Shown piece after piece: positions 1-10,743 of a DNA stretch of 64,000 nt. Under the pieces are notes generated by a model. The model saw nothing but the letters and a program-made list of their open reading frames with translations. It was not told where the DNA came from and ran no database searches. The position numbers were made by a program, and so were the translations under genes. The stretch covers positions 124,001-188,000 of the forward strand of contig JBBHKE010000092.1 in assembly GCA_037447655.1 (NCBI GenBank). Direction: 5' to 3'. The stretch is from Zygnema cylindricum (Eukaryota > Streptophyta > Zygnematophyceae > Zygnematales > Zygnemataceae). How positions within the stretch are numbered: the stretch's first letter is position 1; the number at the start of each line of letters is the position of its first letter.

Positions 1-528
1 GCTTTTTCAATGAACGATTTGGGTCGTCACAGAGCTTATAAGATGTCGATAGATCTTGAAGATGACCGCCCGATATTTAAAGCGAAACATCGTCTGTCAT
101 TAACCAAATGGGAAATGGTAGACAAGCGATGTGTTGAACTAGAAGAAGATGGCCTAATCTATCGGTCAGACTCCACATTTGCAACTCCCACCGTCATGCC
201 TCAGAAAATGGATTCCGACGGTAATTTTCCTGAACGTCGAATGTGCGGTGATTATCGTGAAGTGAATGCTAAGACCGTTCAAGATCGTCATCTCATGCCC
301 CTCGCCGAGGAAATATTTTACCACGTAGGCGGGGGGAAGTATTTTAGTATCCTTGACCTTTGTCAAGGATTTAATCAAATTGAGATAGAGGAAAAAGACC
401 AGCATAAAACTGGCTTTTGGGGCATTGACGGCCGATGGGAATGGATCGTAATGTTGTTCGGATTGAAAAATGCTCTAGTTGTATTTCAAAAAGTCATGGA
501 CTCAGTTCTTGTTGTTTTGAAAAGTTAG
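1..528 (+). pseudogene. Ty3/gypsy reverse transcriptase fragment
   Basis: The frame is open from the first base of the window to a stop at 526-528, so the N-terminal side is cut by the window edge. It carries the N-terminal half of a gypsy-type reverse transcriptase. In order it has the RMCGDYREVNAKT block, the SILDLCQGFNQI block holding the first catalytic Asp, then KTGFWGIDGRWEW and VMLFGLKNA, as in the palm of Metaviridae enzymes. The YVDD catalytic block, RNase H and integrase are missing. Around base 505 the sequence passes into a repeat also found inverted near 5640, so the gene is broken by recombination or insertion. The family assignment is secure; the element's identity is unknown. 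Confidence 0.85.
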
Positions 529-868
529 TTTCGTGCGTACGCGACATTTTGTGCGCACGCGACGTTCATGCGTAAATTATTATCGGAAGTAATGTGGTGG
601 TACGAATGGAGGTTCGAATGGATTTGCGGATTGGGGGGGTAGTTATACGATCGAAATTAAAGGGACGTGAGGAACTATTTGAGTGGTGTGTAATGCGGTG
701 AGAAATGGACGGCGGATCGCGAAGCGATCCGATCCGAAATATACAGCGCATGCGTGCTTTGATTGAAAAGTTTTGTTGTTCTTGACTCAGGTACTGAAAA
801 ACTTTATGTTGATCTCGTAAAAAGTTAGGCTTGTTGTAATGCTAGGTAAGGGTAGCCGGCAGTTACGG
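505..868. repeat. dispersed repeat, copy 1 (CGTGCGTACG motif)
   Basis: This stretch begins with a TTGAAAAGTTAG block and holds repeated CGTGCGTACGCG-like motifs, a GTGGTGGTACGAATGGAGG block and a GAAATGGACGGCGGATCG block. The same blocks occur in the same order on the opposite strand at about 5650 down to 5380. It therefore belongs to a repeat family, perhaps a gypsy LTR because a gypsy fragment abuts it. It has no coding potential. It runs into the assembly gap, so its right end is unknown. Confidence 0.6.
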
Positions 869-878
869 NNNNNNNNNN
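869..878. other. assembly gap (10 N)
   Basis: Ten N characters. The true gap size is unknown. The sequence on the two sides should not be assumed contiguous. Confidence 0.99.
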
Positions 879-1054
879 CAGCGGCCGTGTATGGAAAATC
901 ATTAATTAGGGAACTGATTATATTTAAAGGGCATTTGGAGTCCTATCGGATCCATCGGTACCGAGATCGAAGGAGAGGTTAAAGAGTCACTGACGCTGTT
1001 CAAACTCTCAACCTCTCTCTTCAATCTCCATCTGACGGAGCCGAAGAAATAAAG

Positions 1055-1117
1055 ATGCCTTCCCCTAAGCTAGTTTTCTGCAGGGAGAAGTGTGGTCTGA
1101 AATTAAAGATTGACTAG
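1055..1117 (+). pseudogene. copia pol C-terminal tail
   Basis: About 20 codons ending in TAG match the extreme C-terminus of the copia RNase H region seen in the other elements here (PSPKL-CREKCGLK). A purine-rich tract (1121-1130) and an LTR follow at once. Only the last part of pol survives. The preceding 879-1054 is not recognisably coding. Confidence 0.7.
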
Positions 1118-1130
1118 AAAATAAGGGGAG

Positions 1131-2172
1131 TGTAGAAATTAATGGTTTTTAAGTATTTTCTAGGTCTGAATAGAAATAAAGAAGCCGAGGCAGTCTACCT
1201 CTAACTTCTCTCTCCAACTCTCAAACTTGTCGCAGTCACTGAGAAATTGGAGAGGAAGCTAGAGCCATGGCTACCTAGGCTATCCTGAGGTTTACGGGAA
1301 ATTTATATTAGTCAAGGGATTAATTACTAAAAGGTATGTGCCGGCGACATGATTTGATCATGGTACCTGCCGGCCGTCAGACAGTAGATAGCCGGTAGCC
1401 TTAGCCGTTAAGCCTAGGAGTAGTGTTACATAGTATATAGTATGATAATGATTTAAACATGTACACGTAGGATAAATCATTTAACATAACTGTTAACGGG
1501 ATACATAGATATGGTAGTGTAAAAGTACGAATTGCGATACGGATAAGAAATCAATACGACGCATTGATTTCGTAAGCGAAAAAATACCGCGCATGTATTT
1601 ATTACGGCTACGATCAAATGCGAGTTTAATCGGATAGCCGGAATTAGCGCCGAGCTCGCGGAAGAAGAATTCGGCGGTTTGTGGGCATCGCCACATCGGA
1701 TGACACGTGGCGATGTTACATTGGAGCGCGGCATCTCCGAGGATTAAAAGAGCGAATCCGGATATTCCACGTGTGGACAGTTAGGCCATGTCGTACAATG
1801 TCCGTACATAAAGTACACCGGCGGCTGTACTTTTGCGTACGGAACTCTATTCTGATTGGTTCCGTACATCAGTAGATAGAGTCTGTGAGAGAGATAGGAC
1901 TTAGAAAAATTAGAAGATACCTCTCTCCCAGAGAGCTTCTATACAAAAGGTCAACTTTGACCTTCCATAACTTACTGCTCATGGGAGCAAATTCAGAGAT
2001 TCTTTTTGCTATCGACTTAGGGGAGTCTTGCTTTCACAGGGGTGAATGTGGTCAGAGTTTTTGTCTGCCAGGTTGAAAGTTATTTTTGCTTAAACACAAA
2101 GGGGTCAGGATTATCCTAGAGGCTTCTTGGAAGCTGTCCACTCTGAGGACTTATGGAGGTCTCAGAGTTTCA
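1131..2172 (+). mobile_element. copia LTR (family A), 1042 bp
   Basis: It starts TGTAGAAATTAATGG directly after the purine tract ATAAGGGGAG and ends GAGTTTCA. This is the same start and end arrangement as the LTR pair of element C. It contains a hairpin (stems 1208-1217 and 1247-1254), an antisense tRNA-like module (about 1345-1425), the GGTCAACTTTGACC inverted repeat near 1948, and a terminal ATGGAGGTC gag start. Because a pol tail precedes it, it is the 3' LTR of an otherwise lost element. A fragment of another LTR follows without a gap. Confidence 0.85.
1345..1425 (-). other. antisense tRNA-like module in LTR
   Basis: Read on the minus strand there is a degenerate A-box-like segment around CTAGGCTTAACGGC and a T-arm-like inverted repeat ATGATCAAATCAT. 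This is the most decayed of eight equivalent modules in the window. It lies about 215-295 bp from the LTR start, as the others do. Confidence 0.4.
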
Positions 2173-2644
2173 CACCTCCTCTCTCTAGCCACCATACTTG
2201 TTGTAGTTAATGAAAGATAAAGAGGGTGATTGAGCCATGGCTGCCTTAGCTCCAAAGGCATGACTTAAGAGTGACATAAGTCCCTCTTAACAAAAGGTTG
2301 AGTCTGGCAGGACTCGAACCTCCGACCAGCAGAGCGAGGCGTAGCTGTAAGCTCTAACTAGTCTGCCGTAGAAGTCTGTTACAACACATAAGGTGTGATA
2401 TTTATTTAAACGTTGTTTACAGGATCTAATCTGATTAAAAAAATTACAAATAGAATGCATAGAGATTGCTTAAATATACAGTACGACACATCACACACGA
2501 AACAAATGAACCGGACATTTGTTTTGACGGCTAATTATGTAAGCCGGTTTGAATCCAACGACGCGTATTATTGCCGAGATCTCAGAATGGCCGCTTTGGC
2601 GGTTTTTGGGCGTGAGGTGACATTGTGCCATGTGGTGAGATAAC
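2173..2644 (+). mobile_element. truncated copia LTR fragment (family B)
   Basis: Homologous to the interior of the other LTRs: the hairpin with loop CATACTTGTTGTAGTT, GAGCCATGGCTGCCTTAG, and an antisense tRNA-like module (2303-2390). It lacks both LTR ends. It is joined on the left to the end of LTR 1131-2172 and on the right to the end of the inverted LTR at 2645. Confidence 0.7.
2303..2390 (-). other. antisense tRNA-like module in LTR
   Basis: On the minus strand an A-box/D-arm-like segment (ACTAGTTAGAGCT) is followed about 35 bases later by the B-box-consistent GGTTCGAGTCC and a T-arm stem with four of five pairs. No convincing acceptor stem is present, so I do not call a functional tRNA gene. 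Confidence 0.5.
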
Positions 2645-3690
2645 TGCAATTCTGTGTCCTCCATTGGACTATAGAATACACGAAGCCTCTAAATAGTTAT
2701 TAACTAACCCACTTTCAATGGCAACCACTGCTACACAAGCAGACAAGCAGACAATTTGAGTGCACCCTTGTGCAGCCTGAACTCCTTTGAGTCCGTAGAA
2801 AAAGAAATCTCTGAAAACGCCCAACCAGGCGATAAGTTATAAGGTGGCAAAGATGCCAATTTATAAAAACTCTCAAAGAGAGAGAGGACTATCTACCTGA
2901 TTTTTCCTAAGACCTAAATTTCCTATTTCTCTCTCACAACCCCTATCTACTGCCTGTACGAACCAATCAGAACACTGTACAGTACCATAAAGTACTACTG
3001 CCAATGTACTTTCTTACGACCTCTTTATGACAAGGCCATGAGGCGGACGCGTGTCCATTTTCCACTCGTCCGTACGTTTATCGAAATTCCCGCGACCGAA
3101 TGTCATCTCTCCACGTGGCGCTAGGTCATGCCACGTCACTAAATGCCAAAATGACCATTGCGAGATTTCGGCGATGATGTGCGCCGTTAGATTTTGACGC
3201 GAAATGGAATCTCAACCGTAATAAATACTTGCAAAATATTTGTTTCGTTGTCGAAACAAAATACGCAATATCTGTTTCAATTTAGTACAGTACTTCGTAT
3301 TTTATAAAACTGTATCTATGCGTGCCGTAAAGAGTTTCAGTTAAATGATTTTTGTATAACAAGATAGTTTAAATATTAATGAAATCCTATATCTCTTAAC
3401 GGACTTCTACGACAAACTAGTTAGAGCTAACGGCTACGCCGCGCTCTGCCGGTTGAGGGTTCGAGTCCTGCAGGACTCAACCTTTTGTTGAGAGTGACTT
3501 AAGTCACTCATTAGTCCTTTCTATGGAGCTGAGGCAACCATGGCCCCATCGCTCTCTCTCTCCTTCAGTGACTACATCAAGTATGGGGGCAAGAGAGAAG
3601 AGATGGAGGCAGGCTACCTACATTTTCTTTATATGTTTTTTGCTAATTAATTTAGAACTAGAAAATACAATAAAACTACTTATTTCAACA
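2645..3690 (-). mobile_element. copia LTR (family B), inverted, 1046 bp
   Basis: On the minus strand it starts TGTTGAAATAAG after the purine tract complementary to 3691-3706 and ends GACACAGAATTGCA. The end carries the ATGGAGGACACAGAATTG gag-start segment. It is the 3' LTR of the minus-strand element whose pol tail lies at 3704-4085. A tRNA-like module (3398-3482, plus strand) and the conserved hairpin (3550-3610) are in the usual places. Confidence 0.85.
3398..3482 (+). other. antisense tRNA-like module in LTR
   Basis: The segment contains ACTAGTTAGAGCT (A-box/D-arm-like) and GGTTCGAGTCC (B-box consensus GWTCRANNC). It is followed by TGCAGGACTCAACC and a short T-run, which could act as a Pol III terminator. 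It is antisense to its LTR and 207-290 bp from the LTR start. Confidence 0.5.
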
Positions 3691-3703
3691 CTCCCCTTAT
3701 TTT

Positions 3704-4085
3704 CTAGTCTAATTTTAAATTTTCTTTTAATCCACATTTTTCCCTACAATATTTTAACTTTGGAGAGGGCACAGGTTTGGTCATCATGTCAGCCACCATT
3801 TCCTCATCAAATCTATATACAAGATTCACTATTTTATTCTCCACTTTTTGTCTTACAAAACTTAATCTTATGTCTATATGTTTAGCCTTAAAATGATGTT
3901 TTCGATTGGCTGCAATTGCTATGGCCGCTTGATTATCACAAAACACTTCATGCACTCCCTCCTTCATATACCCCAGTTCTTGCAGCAAGGACTTGACCCA
4001 CATCAACTCTTTCACAGTAGAACAAGAGGCCATGTACTCAGCCTCCATAGTGGACTGAGCAACCACCTTTTGTTGCTTAGTGCTC
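3704..4085 (-). pseudogene. copia RNase H C-terminal fragment
   Basis: The frame carries the hallmark copia RNase H motifs STMEAEYMA, KELMWVKSLL, FCDNQAAIAIA, HIDIRLSFVR and MMTKPVPSPK, ending in a stop at 3704. The reading frame continues open past 4086, but those residues come from the start of another LTR. The pol is therefore truncated there and the upstream reverse transcriptase is missing. Confidence 0.85.
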
Positions 4086-4390
4086 TGTTGAAATTCATAG
4101 ATTTCTATAGTATTTTCTAGGTTTAAATATGTTAGGAAAAAGAAAAAGGACAGACACCCTGCCTCCACCTCCTTTCTCTAGCCCCCATACTTGTTGTAGT
4201 CATTAAAAGATAGAGAAGGTGGTTGATCGATGGCTGCCTTAGTTCAAGTGGCAGTTATTTTTAGTAGGTTACTAAAATTAGTCTTGACTAACCCGGGATT
4301 TGAACCCTGAACCTGCGGTTCGTCAAGTTGGCCGATAGCTGTCAGCTTTATCCTACTAGACTAGGAACAATGCTAAGTGTTGTTCTTTGG
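4086..4390 (+). mobile_element. 5' part of a copia LTR (family B)
   Basis: Starts TGTTGAAATTCATAG and contains TAGTATTTTCTAGGT, the conserved hairpin (stems about 4165-4180 and 4210-4222), CGATGGCTGCCTTAG and an antisense tRNA-like module (4289-4375). Homology to the other LTRs stops near 4390. It begins exactly where the inverted pol fragment ends, so two elements lie head to head. Confidence 0.75.
4289..4375 (-). other. antisense tRNA-like module in LTR
   Basis: The best-preserved module on this strand. Reading minus, TAGTCTAGTAGG fits an A box and GGTTCAAATCCCGGG fits a B box with T-arm. The two are about 45 bases apart. Confidence 0.55.
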
Positions 4391-5380
4391 TCTAAAATAG
4401 ACCGCAGAAGCGACCCAAACTATCATGCAAAAAGCTAAGCCAAAAATAGGTCGACGAACAATCATTTGAAATGCATCCTCCATTTAACATACAACAACAT
4501 TTAGGGTTTCATGGAATAATCGACATAAACAAACCCTAGGACAAATGCATAAACAATGCATATCAAACATATATAAAAACATAAATAAATAATAACACAC
4601 AAATGCATCACACATAAACAAGAGTATAATCAAAGTATAATCATTATATCATTCAAAGTGCATGACCTAATCGGCAACCCTAAAATACTACATCTTCGGT
4701 CCCCACTTTACTAACCAGCATTGATGATTATTCTAATGAAGCTCAAATCTATATATACACTTGTGAGCTGTTAACAAATAACTAAGTGTCAAAATAACCA
4801 ACGTAAATTACGTAACTGTCATTAAATCAAACTAATCGTAAGCGTACACCTAAAAGTCAAGCAATCGTAAGCGTACACTTGTCTGCAAATACGACATCGT
4901 ACACACACAAATTACACTATCAAAACCCTAATTGATCACTTAAAATAAAAATGTCATAATCAATACTAAATTAATAATACACATACGACAAAACAATATT
5001 GTTTCAAATATTTACACCGACGCGTCCGCAAAATACGCGTCATAAGCGACAACTTGCTTAGTCACTTGCAGATAAGTCCACGTAGTGAACCGACATCGCA
5101 TATGTACGGTCCACTAGATAATGTGTCATAAAAACAATGTGGTCCCTTAAAAATATCGGTGACGTCGTCCGCCCTCCACTTGTACCTCGAACAACTTGCC
5201 GAAATCAATTCGTACGATCCAATTCCTGTCCGTACCGAAATCACGTACTTCGTCATAAATGCGCCTTGTCGCATTTAAGGTACACGTCATTTTCGATAAA
5301 TGCATGTCGCAATAAGCGACAACTTAAAGTACATCTGTCAAATACGACGCTCCGTACCGGCGGCGTCCCATGTAATAAAT
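4391..5380. other. AT-rich stretch, no gene recognised
   Basis: No reading frame with recognisable domains. The sequence is AT-rich with scattered AAACCCTA-like words and two close copies of the phrase AATCGTAAGCGTACAC (about 4836 and 4862). Its right side grades into a repeat that matches 505-868 in reverse. It may be the body of the same unidentified element. Confidence 0.5.
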
Positions 5381-5640
5381 TTCATCTGTCGCATTATGTT
5401 TCGTACGTGCGACGTACCATTTTATCTTCGTCGATTATCACACGTCGGATTGCTTCACGATCCGCCGTCCATTTCCTCTCACATTTCGCGTCACTCAATT
5501 ACTCCATTAATTTTATGTGTACATTTAATTCCCCAATCCATAAATCCTTTCGAACCTCCACAATATATCGCGTAAATGCGTACGCACGAAATATCGCGTA
5601 CGCACGAAACGCTCCGTACGCACGAAACTAAGTTTTCAAA
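5381..5640. repeat. dispersed repeat, copy 2 (inverted relative to copy 1)
   Basis: Reverse complement of the blocks at 505-760, including GTTTTTGAAAACTTAG, three CGTACGCACGAAA units (5577-5630) and GAAATGGACGGCGGATCG in complement. The two copies differ by many substitutions and indels, so the duplication is old. Confidence 0.6.
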
Positions 5641-6377
5641 AACAACACTAAGTGCTATAGAGTATGATAGATACATATACATTAAAGAAGTAAGAAATCC
5701 ATTTAACTAAAACTAGATACGGCGTGCATAGATACTGTTTTAGTACGACATCATTTCAGAATGAATACCTCGCATTTGTTTGACAGCGAAACAAATATCT
5801 CGCAAGTAATTATAATGTTTATGATTATGTCTCATTACGAATCCGACGGCGCACGTCATCGCCGAAATCCCGGAGTGGTCACCTTGGCGTTTTGTGACGT
5901 GGCATGACCTGGAGCCACGTGGAGAGATGACATTCGGTCATAGGAATTCCGAGGAATGTACGGACAAATAAAAAGCAGACCGCGTCCACTTAATAGCCTT
6001 GTCGTACATAGGCCGTACAAAAGGTACACCGGCAGTAGTACTTTTTGGTACAGTACAGTAATTTGATTGGTCCGTACTTCAGTAGATAAAAGTTATTAGA
6101 AGGAATCAGGACTTAGAAAATTTTGGTAGGTAGTCACCTCTCCCTTTGAGAGTTTGTACAAATTGGCATTTTTGGTGCCTCATAACGTATCAGCTTGTTG
6201 GCCGTTTTCAGTGATTTTTTTTGCTACGAACTCAAGGGAGTCCAAGCTGCACATGCGTGCAGTCAAATTGCCAGTCTGCCTTCTTGGGCAGCAGTGGTCG
6301 TGGCTGAAAGTGGGTTAGTTAAATACTATCTAGAGGCTTCCTGTATTCTTTAGTACAATGGAGGACACAGAATTGCA
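5641..6377 (+). mobile_element. 5'-truncated copia LTR of element B
   Basis: Homologous to the 3' two thirds of the full LTRs, from the GCGAAACAAATATCTCGCAAG block to the end GAATTGCA at 6377. The LTR start, hairpin and tRNA-like module are absent, replaced by the repeat that ends near 5640. It leads directly into the primer-binding site and gag of element B. Confidence 0.75.
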
Positions 6378-7279
6378 GTTTATGGGCCCACCCTCTAGGG
6401 TGCCCAACTTCAATGGATTTGGGTTCATCTATTAGGAAGCCATGATGATGGGAGTTTTGTCTGAAAAACGATACTGGAGTATCGTCAGTGGACAAGTGAA
6501 ACGTCCACTTTCGAGAACTCCACCAGGATTTGGGGGAGTAAGGTTTTCTGCAACAACGGCTGCCTCAGCGGAAGAGGCAGATGATGGGGACAGCAGTGTG
6601 TCCGAAAAAGAGAAAGGGAAAGAGACACCCCTCACTCCTATTGTCACAGTATCGGGAGCGGCGAACGTGAAGACCGTGGAGAACGATACTCAAATGTGGG
6701 AGGATGTAAACAGGGCTGCCAAGAACTTCATTCTGAGGCACCTCACTCAAGGTTTGGCCACTCCTTATCTTCACATTTACAAGGCCGAGGAGTTGTGAGA
6801 GAGTTTGGTGGAGATTTATAGAGCTGGAACTATTCAGGAGCTACAGCTGGCAGAGCAAAAGCTATTGAGTTACACTTACAAAGGAGGAAAGATGTTAGAT
6901 TACTGTAATGATCTTTCATGTTTGTATATGGATATCGAAAGTGCCGGGTGGACAGGTATAATGAAAATGAAAGTTAACACCCTTATCATGAAATTACCAG
7001 ATGAGTTCGTAAACATAGTGTACCGATTACAGGAAATGCTTGATAGTTCATGGAAATGGAACACAGTAGTTAGGATAATACTTGTGCAGGAAAACACAAT
7101 GGAGATTAGGAGAGGAGGAAAGAGCATTCAAGCTTTAGCAGCAGGAGGGGACTGATGGGGGAATGACCCGGAGAAACCTTATAGAGGGGAGAGAGATCAT
7201 TCTGGGGGACAGAGGCCCCCAAAGGGTCTTTGTCATTATTGCAAAAAGCCGGGACACTTTATTGCAGATTGTGTCAAGC
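6358..7279 (+). pseudogene. copia Gag, element B
   Basis: The start ATG at 6358 lies inside the LTR (20 bases before its end), and the frame runs through the primer-binding site (MGPPSRVP). The Gag core (KNFILRHLTQGLATPYLHIYKAEEL, then LSYTYKGGKMLDYCNDL and IMKLPDEFVNIVYRL) belongs to the copia capsid-like family. It ends in one CCHC knuckle, CHYCKKPGHFIADC (7231-7272), for RNA packaging. It is broken by an in-frame TAG near 6433, a TGA near 6796, a TGA at 7153 and a TAG downstream of the knuckle. Frame and motifs are clear; it is a relic. Confidence 0.85.
6378..6392 (+). promoter_or_regulatory. primer-binding site, half-tRNA-iMet type
   Basis: GTTTATGGGCCCACC immediately after the LTR end. 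With one change it is complementary to the anticodon arm of plant initiator tRNA-Met (GGTGGGCCCATAACC). Drosophila copia and yeast Ty5 also prime from this internal site. Confidence 0.8.
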
Positions 7280-7479
7280 TATCAGAGCTGAGGCTCTAAG
7301 AGAACCGTGGAGGGGGTTCTTCTGGAGGGAAGAAAAATGCACTTGTGGTTACAAAAGTGTCAGGAGAAACCGAGGATGAGTCTTCTAGGGAGGATGGGGA
7401 GCTTCTTCTTGACGAGAGTCTAGAGGAGAAGGAGATCCCTCGGAGGCAGAAGTGTGCCCTTTGAGCAATTCGGGAAGCT

Positions 7480-8400
7480 CCACAGGAAGGATTGATCATC
7501 GACTCAGGTGCATCCATGCATATGTGTCGTGATAAAGAACTCTTCACTAAGCTAAGAAAGATTCCCACTCTAGAGATAGAGTATGGGGATGGGAGAGTGG
7601 TTACTACAGATCTAGTGGGATCAGTAGATCTGAAAGTCTTAGTGGAGGGTAAGACTTCTATACTTAGATTCTTAGATGTACTTTACATTCCACAGCTTAG
7701 TAAAAATCTTGTCTCTATGTTTGTGTTAGATGACAAAGAGTTTGATACCTTCACCAGAAAGGGAGTCTTTACAGCTTAGTATGGGAATGAAGTTTACTTC
7801 ACGGGAGATAACGGTAGCCAAGGAATGTTTAGGCTTAACCTGAGTAATGAAAAGAAGAATGCTTACTATGTTGGTGTTCCTAAGTTGATGATTTAGCATA
7901 AGCGGTTAGGGCATGTGCATTTTGATAGGTTGAGGGAAATGAAAAAGCTTGGAGTAGTAGAAGGCATTCAGTTTGGGGATAATGAAATGATAGATGATTG
8001 TAGTGGTTGTGCTCAAGGTAAGGCTCACAGACTTCCCTTTCCCAAAGCCGCCACATATACAGGTGAGAAAGTGTTAGATTTGGTCCATACAGATATTTGG
8101 GGACCTGCAAAAGTACCTTCGGTTGGAGGAAAGAGGTTTATGATGACCATAACTGATGACTGGTCTAGATATTCTAGAGTCTACTTTCTGAAAACAAAGT
8201 CTGAAGCATAAACTTACTTCAAAAAATATAAAGCTTGGAGTGAGAAGTTGCATGAAACCCCCATTAAGAGGATAAGGAGTGATAATAGGGGGGAATATAC
8301 CTCTAACGAGTTTGAGGAATATCTGAGAGATGAGGGAGTTCATCACCAGAAAAACTGTACCATATAACCCGGAACAAAATGGGGTAGCTGAGAGGTTGAA
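7480..8400 (+). pseudogene. copia protease and integrase, element B (truncated)
   Basis: The aspartic protease active site IIDSGASMHM is at 7495-7524 (Asp codon 7501). It is followed by the GAG-pre-integrase zinc region (H-RLGHVH ... CSGCAQGKAH) and the integrase core, with the first catalytic Asp in LVHTDIWGP, the second in TDDWSRYS, and the third block QNGVAERLN at the end. In-frame stops replace Glu (near 7777), Trp (near 7894) and Gln (near 8209), and the last 60 bases are frameshifted. At 8401 the gene is interrupted by an LTR piece. About 95 residues of the integrase C-terminal region are missing compared with element C. Confidence 0.85.
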
Positions 8401-8716
8401 TCCGTACATCAGTAGATAGAGTCTGTGAGAGAGATAGGACTTAGAAAAATTAGAAGATAGGACCCTCTCTCCCAGAGAGCTTCTGTACAAAAGGTCAACT
8501 TTGACCCTCCAGAACTTACTGCTCAGGGGAGCAAATTCAGAGATTCTTTTTGATATCCACTCAGGGGAGTCTTATCTTCACAGGGGTGTAGTTGGAAAGA
8601 GTTTTTGTCTGCCAGGGTGGCAGTTATTTTTGCTGAAACACAAAGGGGTCAAGGTTATCCTAGAGGCTTCTTGGAAGCTGTCCACTCTGAGGACTTATGG
8701 AGGTCTCACAGTTTCA
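8401..8716 (+). mobile_element. LTR fragment with exact 3' end inside pol
   Basis: Runs from CCGTACATCAGTAGATAG to GTCTCACAGTTTCA, matching the last ~315 bp of the LTR at 1131-2172. It includes the CTCTCTCCCAGAGAG palindrome and the GGTCAACTTTGACC repeat. It has the LTR's exact 3' end but no 5' half, no primer-binding site and no element of its own. It sits between the integrase and the RT-side part of element B. Confidence 0.75.
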
Positions 8717-10359
8717 GATGTTAAGGGGTATAGAGTCTATGACTTAGAAGATATCATTCTGGTCTAATACGTAGTTGTCATGGATGAAGAGAAGTCATTT
8801 GACCCCTTCAAATATACAAAGAAGATAAGAATCTGATTTGAGTCCGAAAGTGAGGAGAACTCGGTCGTTCTAGAAAGGGACATGAGTGAAACCATGATTG
8901 CAAACTCAGGGGAGATCGGAGATACAGGAGACTCACCATAAACCTCACATACTCTTATGGGCTTCGACGAGATAGAATAAGTGGGACTAGAACCGACTTC
9001 CATGGACAGGGGAGCGGATGAGACAGTGAGGAGAAATCCAAAACTTCCATCTATTCCAACTTCGGAGTTTGAGGGAGGGAGAAGGAGAAGCAAAAGGATA
9101 CAGGAAAATCATGTCGCTCATAAGGTAACTAAGTTATCTCAACTAGATGAGCATCAATCTTTTTTGGAAGCAGTGAATAGTCCAGAAAAAGAAAGATGGA
9201 TTAGAGCCATAAATGATGAGATGGCCTCCATCATCGAAGAAAATACTTGGGAACTACCGTATTGTCCTCCAGACAAAAAACTTATTTGGTGTAAATGGGT
9301 ATTTAAACTAAAATTAAACCCAGATAATAACATTTAGAGATATAAGGCTAGATTGGTAGCGAATGGGTTCACCCAAAAATAGGGGAATGACTATGAGAAG
9401 ACCTTTGCTCCAGTTGTTCAGTTCCCATCAGTAAGGATTCTCCTCAGTCTGGCTGCAGCGGAAGACATGGAAATACACCAGATAGACAATAAGACTGCTT
9501 TTCTTAATGGTGAGTTAGAGGAAAAAAAATTCATTTGGCAACCCGAGGGGTTCGTGGAGGAAGGAGAATAGAGCAAAGTCTGCAGGCTGATAAAGTCCTT
9601 GTATGGACTGAAGCAGGCTCCCCGATAGTGGAATAAGAAACTAGATGAGTTTCTCACCTGTCCAGGATATATCAGGATCAGCTCAGACAATTCTATCTAT
9701 ATGTTTGAAGATGAGAATGGTGTCATTTTTATTGCAATTTATGTGGATGATTTGCTTCTGTTGAGTAAATCTTTGGAAAAGATCAATAAGTTAAAGAAAG
9801 ATCTTAGAAGCAGATTTGATATGAAGGATTTAGGGGAGGCAAGATATATTTTGGGGATTCAAATGGAGAGAGATAGGGGGAAGAAGATTATCACACTTAC
9901 TCAAAAAGAAGCAATAGGTAATATGCTTGAGAAATTACAGATGGAAAATGCTAACAGTTGTACCACCCCCATGGACTTGAAAAAAAGAAGTGATGGGAGT
10001 GTACAAGGAGGAGTGATGATCTTAGACGATCACATGAGTGCAGAGGAGAGAGAATTTATGACGTCTATCCCTTATAGACAGGTCGTAGGAAGTTTAATCT
10101 GTTTTATGAACTGTACCAGACCGGAGATAGCGGCACCAGTTGGAGTACTCGATAGGAGTCTTAATTATCCTATGAAGAAAGACTAGGAGGCAGCCAAGAG
10201 AGTCAAGAGCTATGTGGTGGGAACAAGAGAGTTATGGTTGCATTTGGGAGGGGAGCACACTAACATCACTATTTCGAGTGACGCCAGTTATGGGGACGCA
10301 CCTATAAGACGATGCACTTCTGGGTATGTGTTTTATGTTGGGGAAGGTGCTTACTGTTG
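8717..10359 (+). pseudogene. copia integrase tail, reverse transcriptase and RNase H, element B
   Basis: Resumes at KGYRVYDLEDIILV. It then shows the RT N-terminal block (ERWIRAINDEMASI, KWVFKLKLNPDN), the first RT Asp block (KTAFLNGELEE), YGLKQAPR, the catalytic YVDD at 9740-9751, MKDLGEARYILGI, VGSLICFMNCTRPEIA, and the RNase H start SDASYGDAPIRR. Many in-frame stops occur, for example near 8766, 9334, 9379, 9568, 9625 and 10183. They arise from Lys, Glu, Gln and Trp positions. It is cut at GEGAYC by the next LTR fragment at 10360. Confidence 0.9.
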
Positions 10360-10743
10360 CTTGTCGTACACATGCCGTACAGAAAGTACATCGGCCATAG
10401 TACCTTTTTGTACTCTACCGTCATGTGATTCCTTCGTATGAGAGTAGATAGGGGTTGTGAGAGGGGTTTAGGACTTAGGGAATTTAGTAAGTAGGCACAT
10501 CTCTCTCTTAGAGAGATTCGTATAAACTTGGCATCTTTGCCGCCTTATAACTTATCTGCTGGTTGGCAGTTTTGAGTGTTTATTTCTGCTATGGACTCAG
10601 GGGAGTCTGGACTGCACAAGGGTGTAGTCAGATTGTCAATTTGTCTGCTTGGGTAACAGTGGTTGTGGCTGGCAGTGGGCTAGTTAAAAAACTACCTAGA
10701 GGCTTCAAAAATTCTCTAGTCCAATGGAGGACACAGAATTGCA
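10360..10743 (+). mobile_element. 5'-truncated LTR of element D
   Basis: Begins near CTTGTCGTACA, homologous to the interior of the element B LTR around 6005, and ends GAATTGCA. It carries the gag ATG at 10724-10726 and is followed by a primer-binding site. The LTR start, hairpin and tRNA-like module are missing. Confidence 0.75.
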
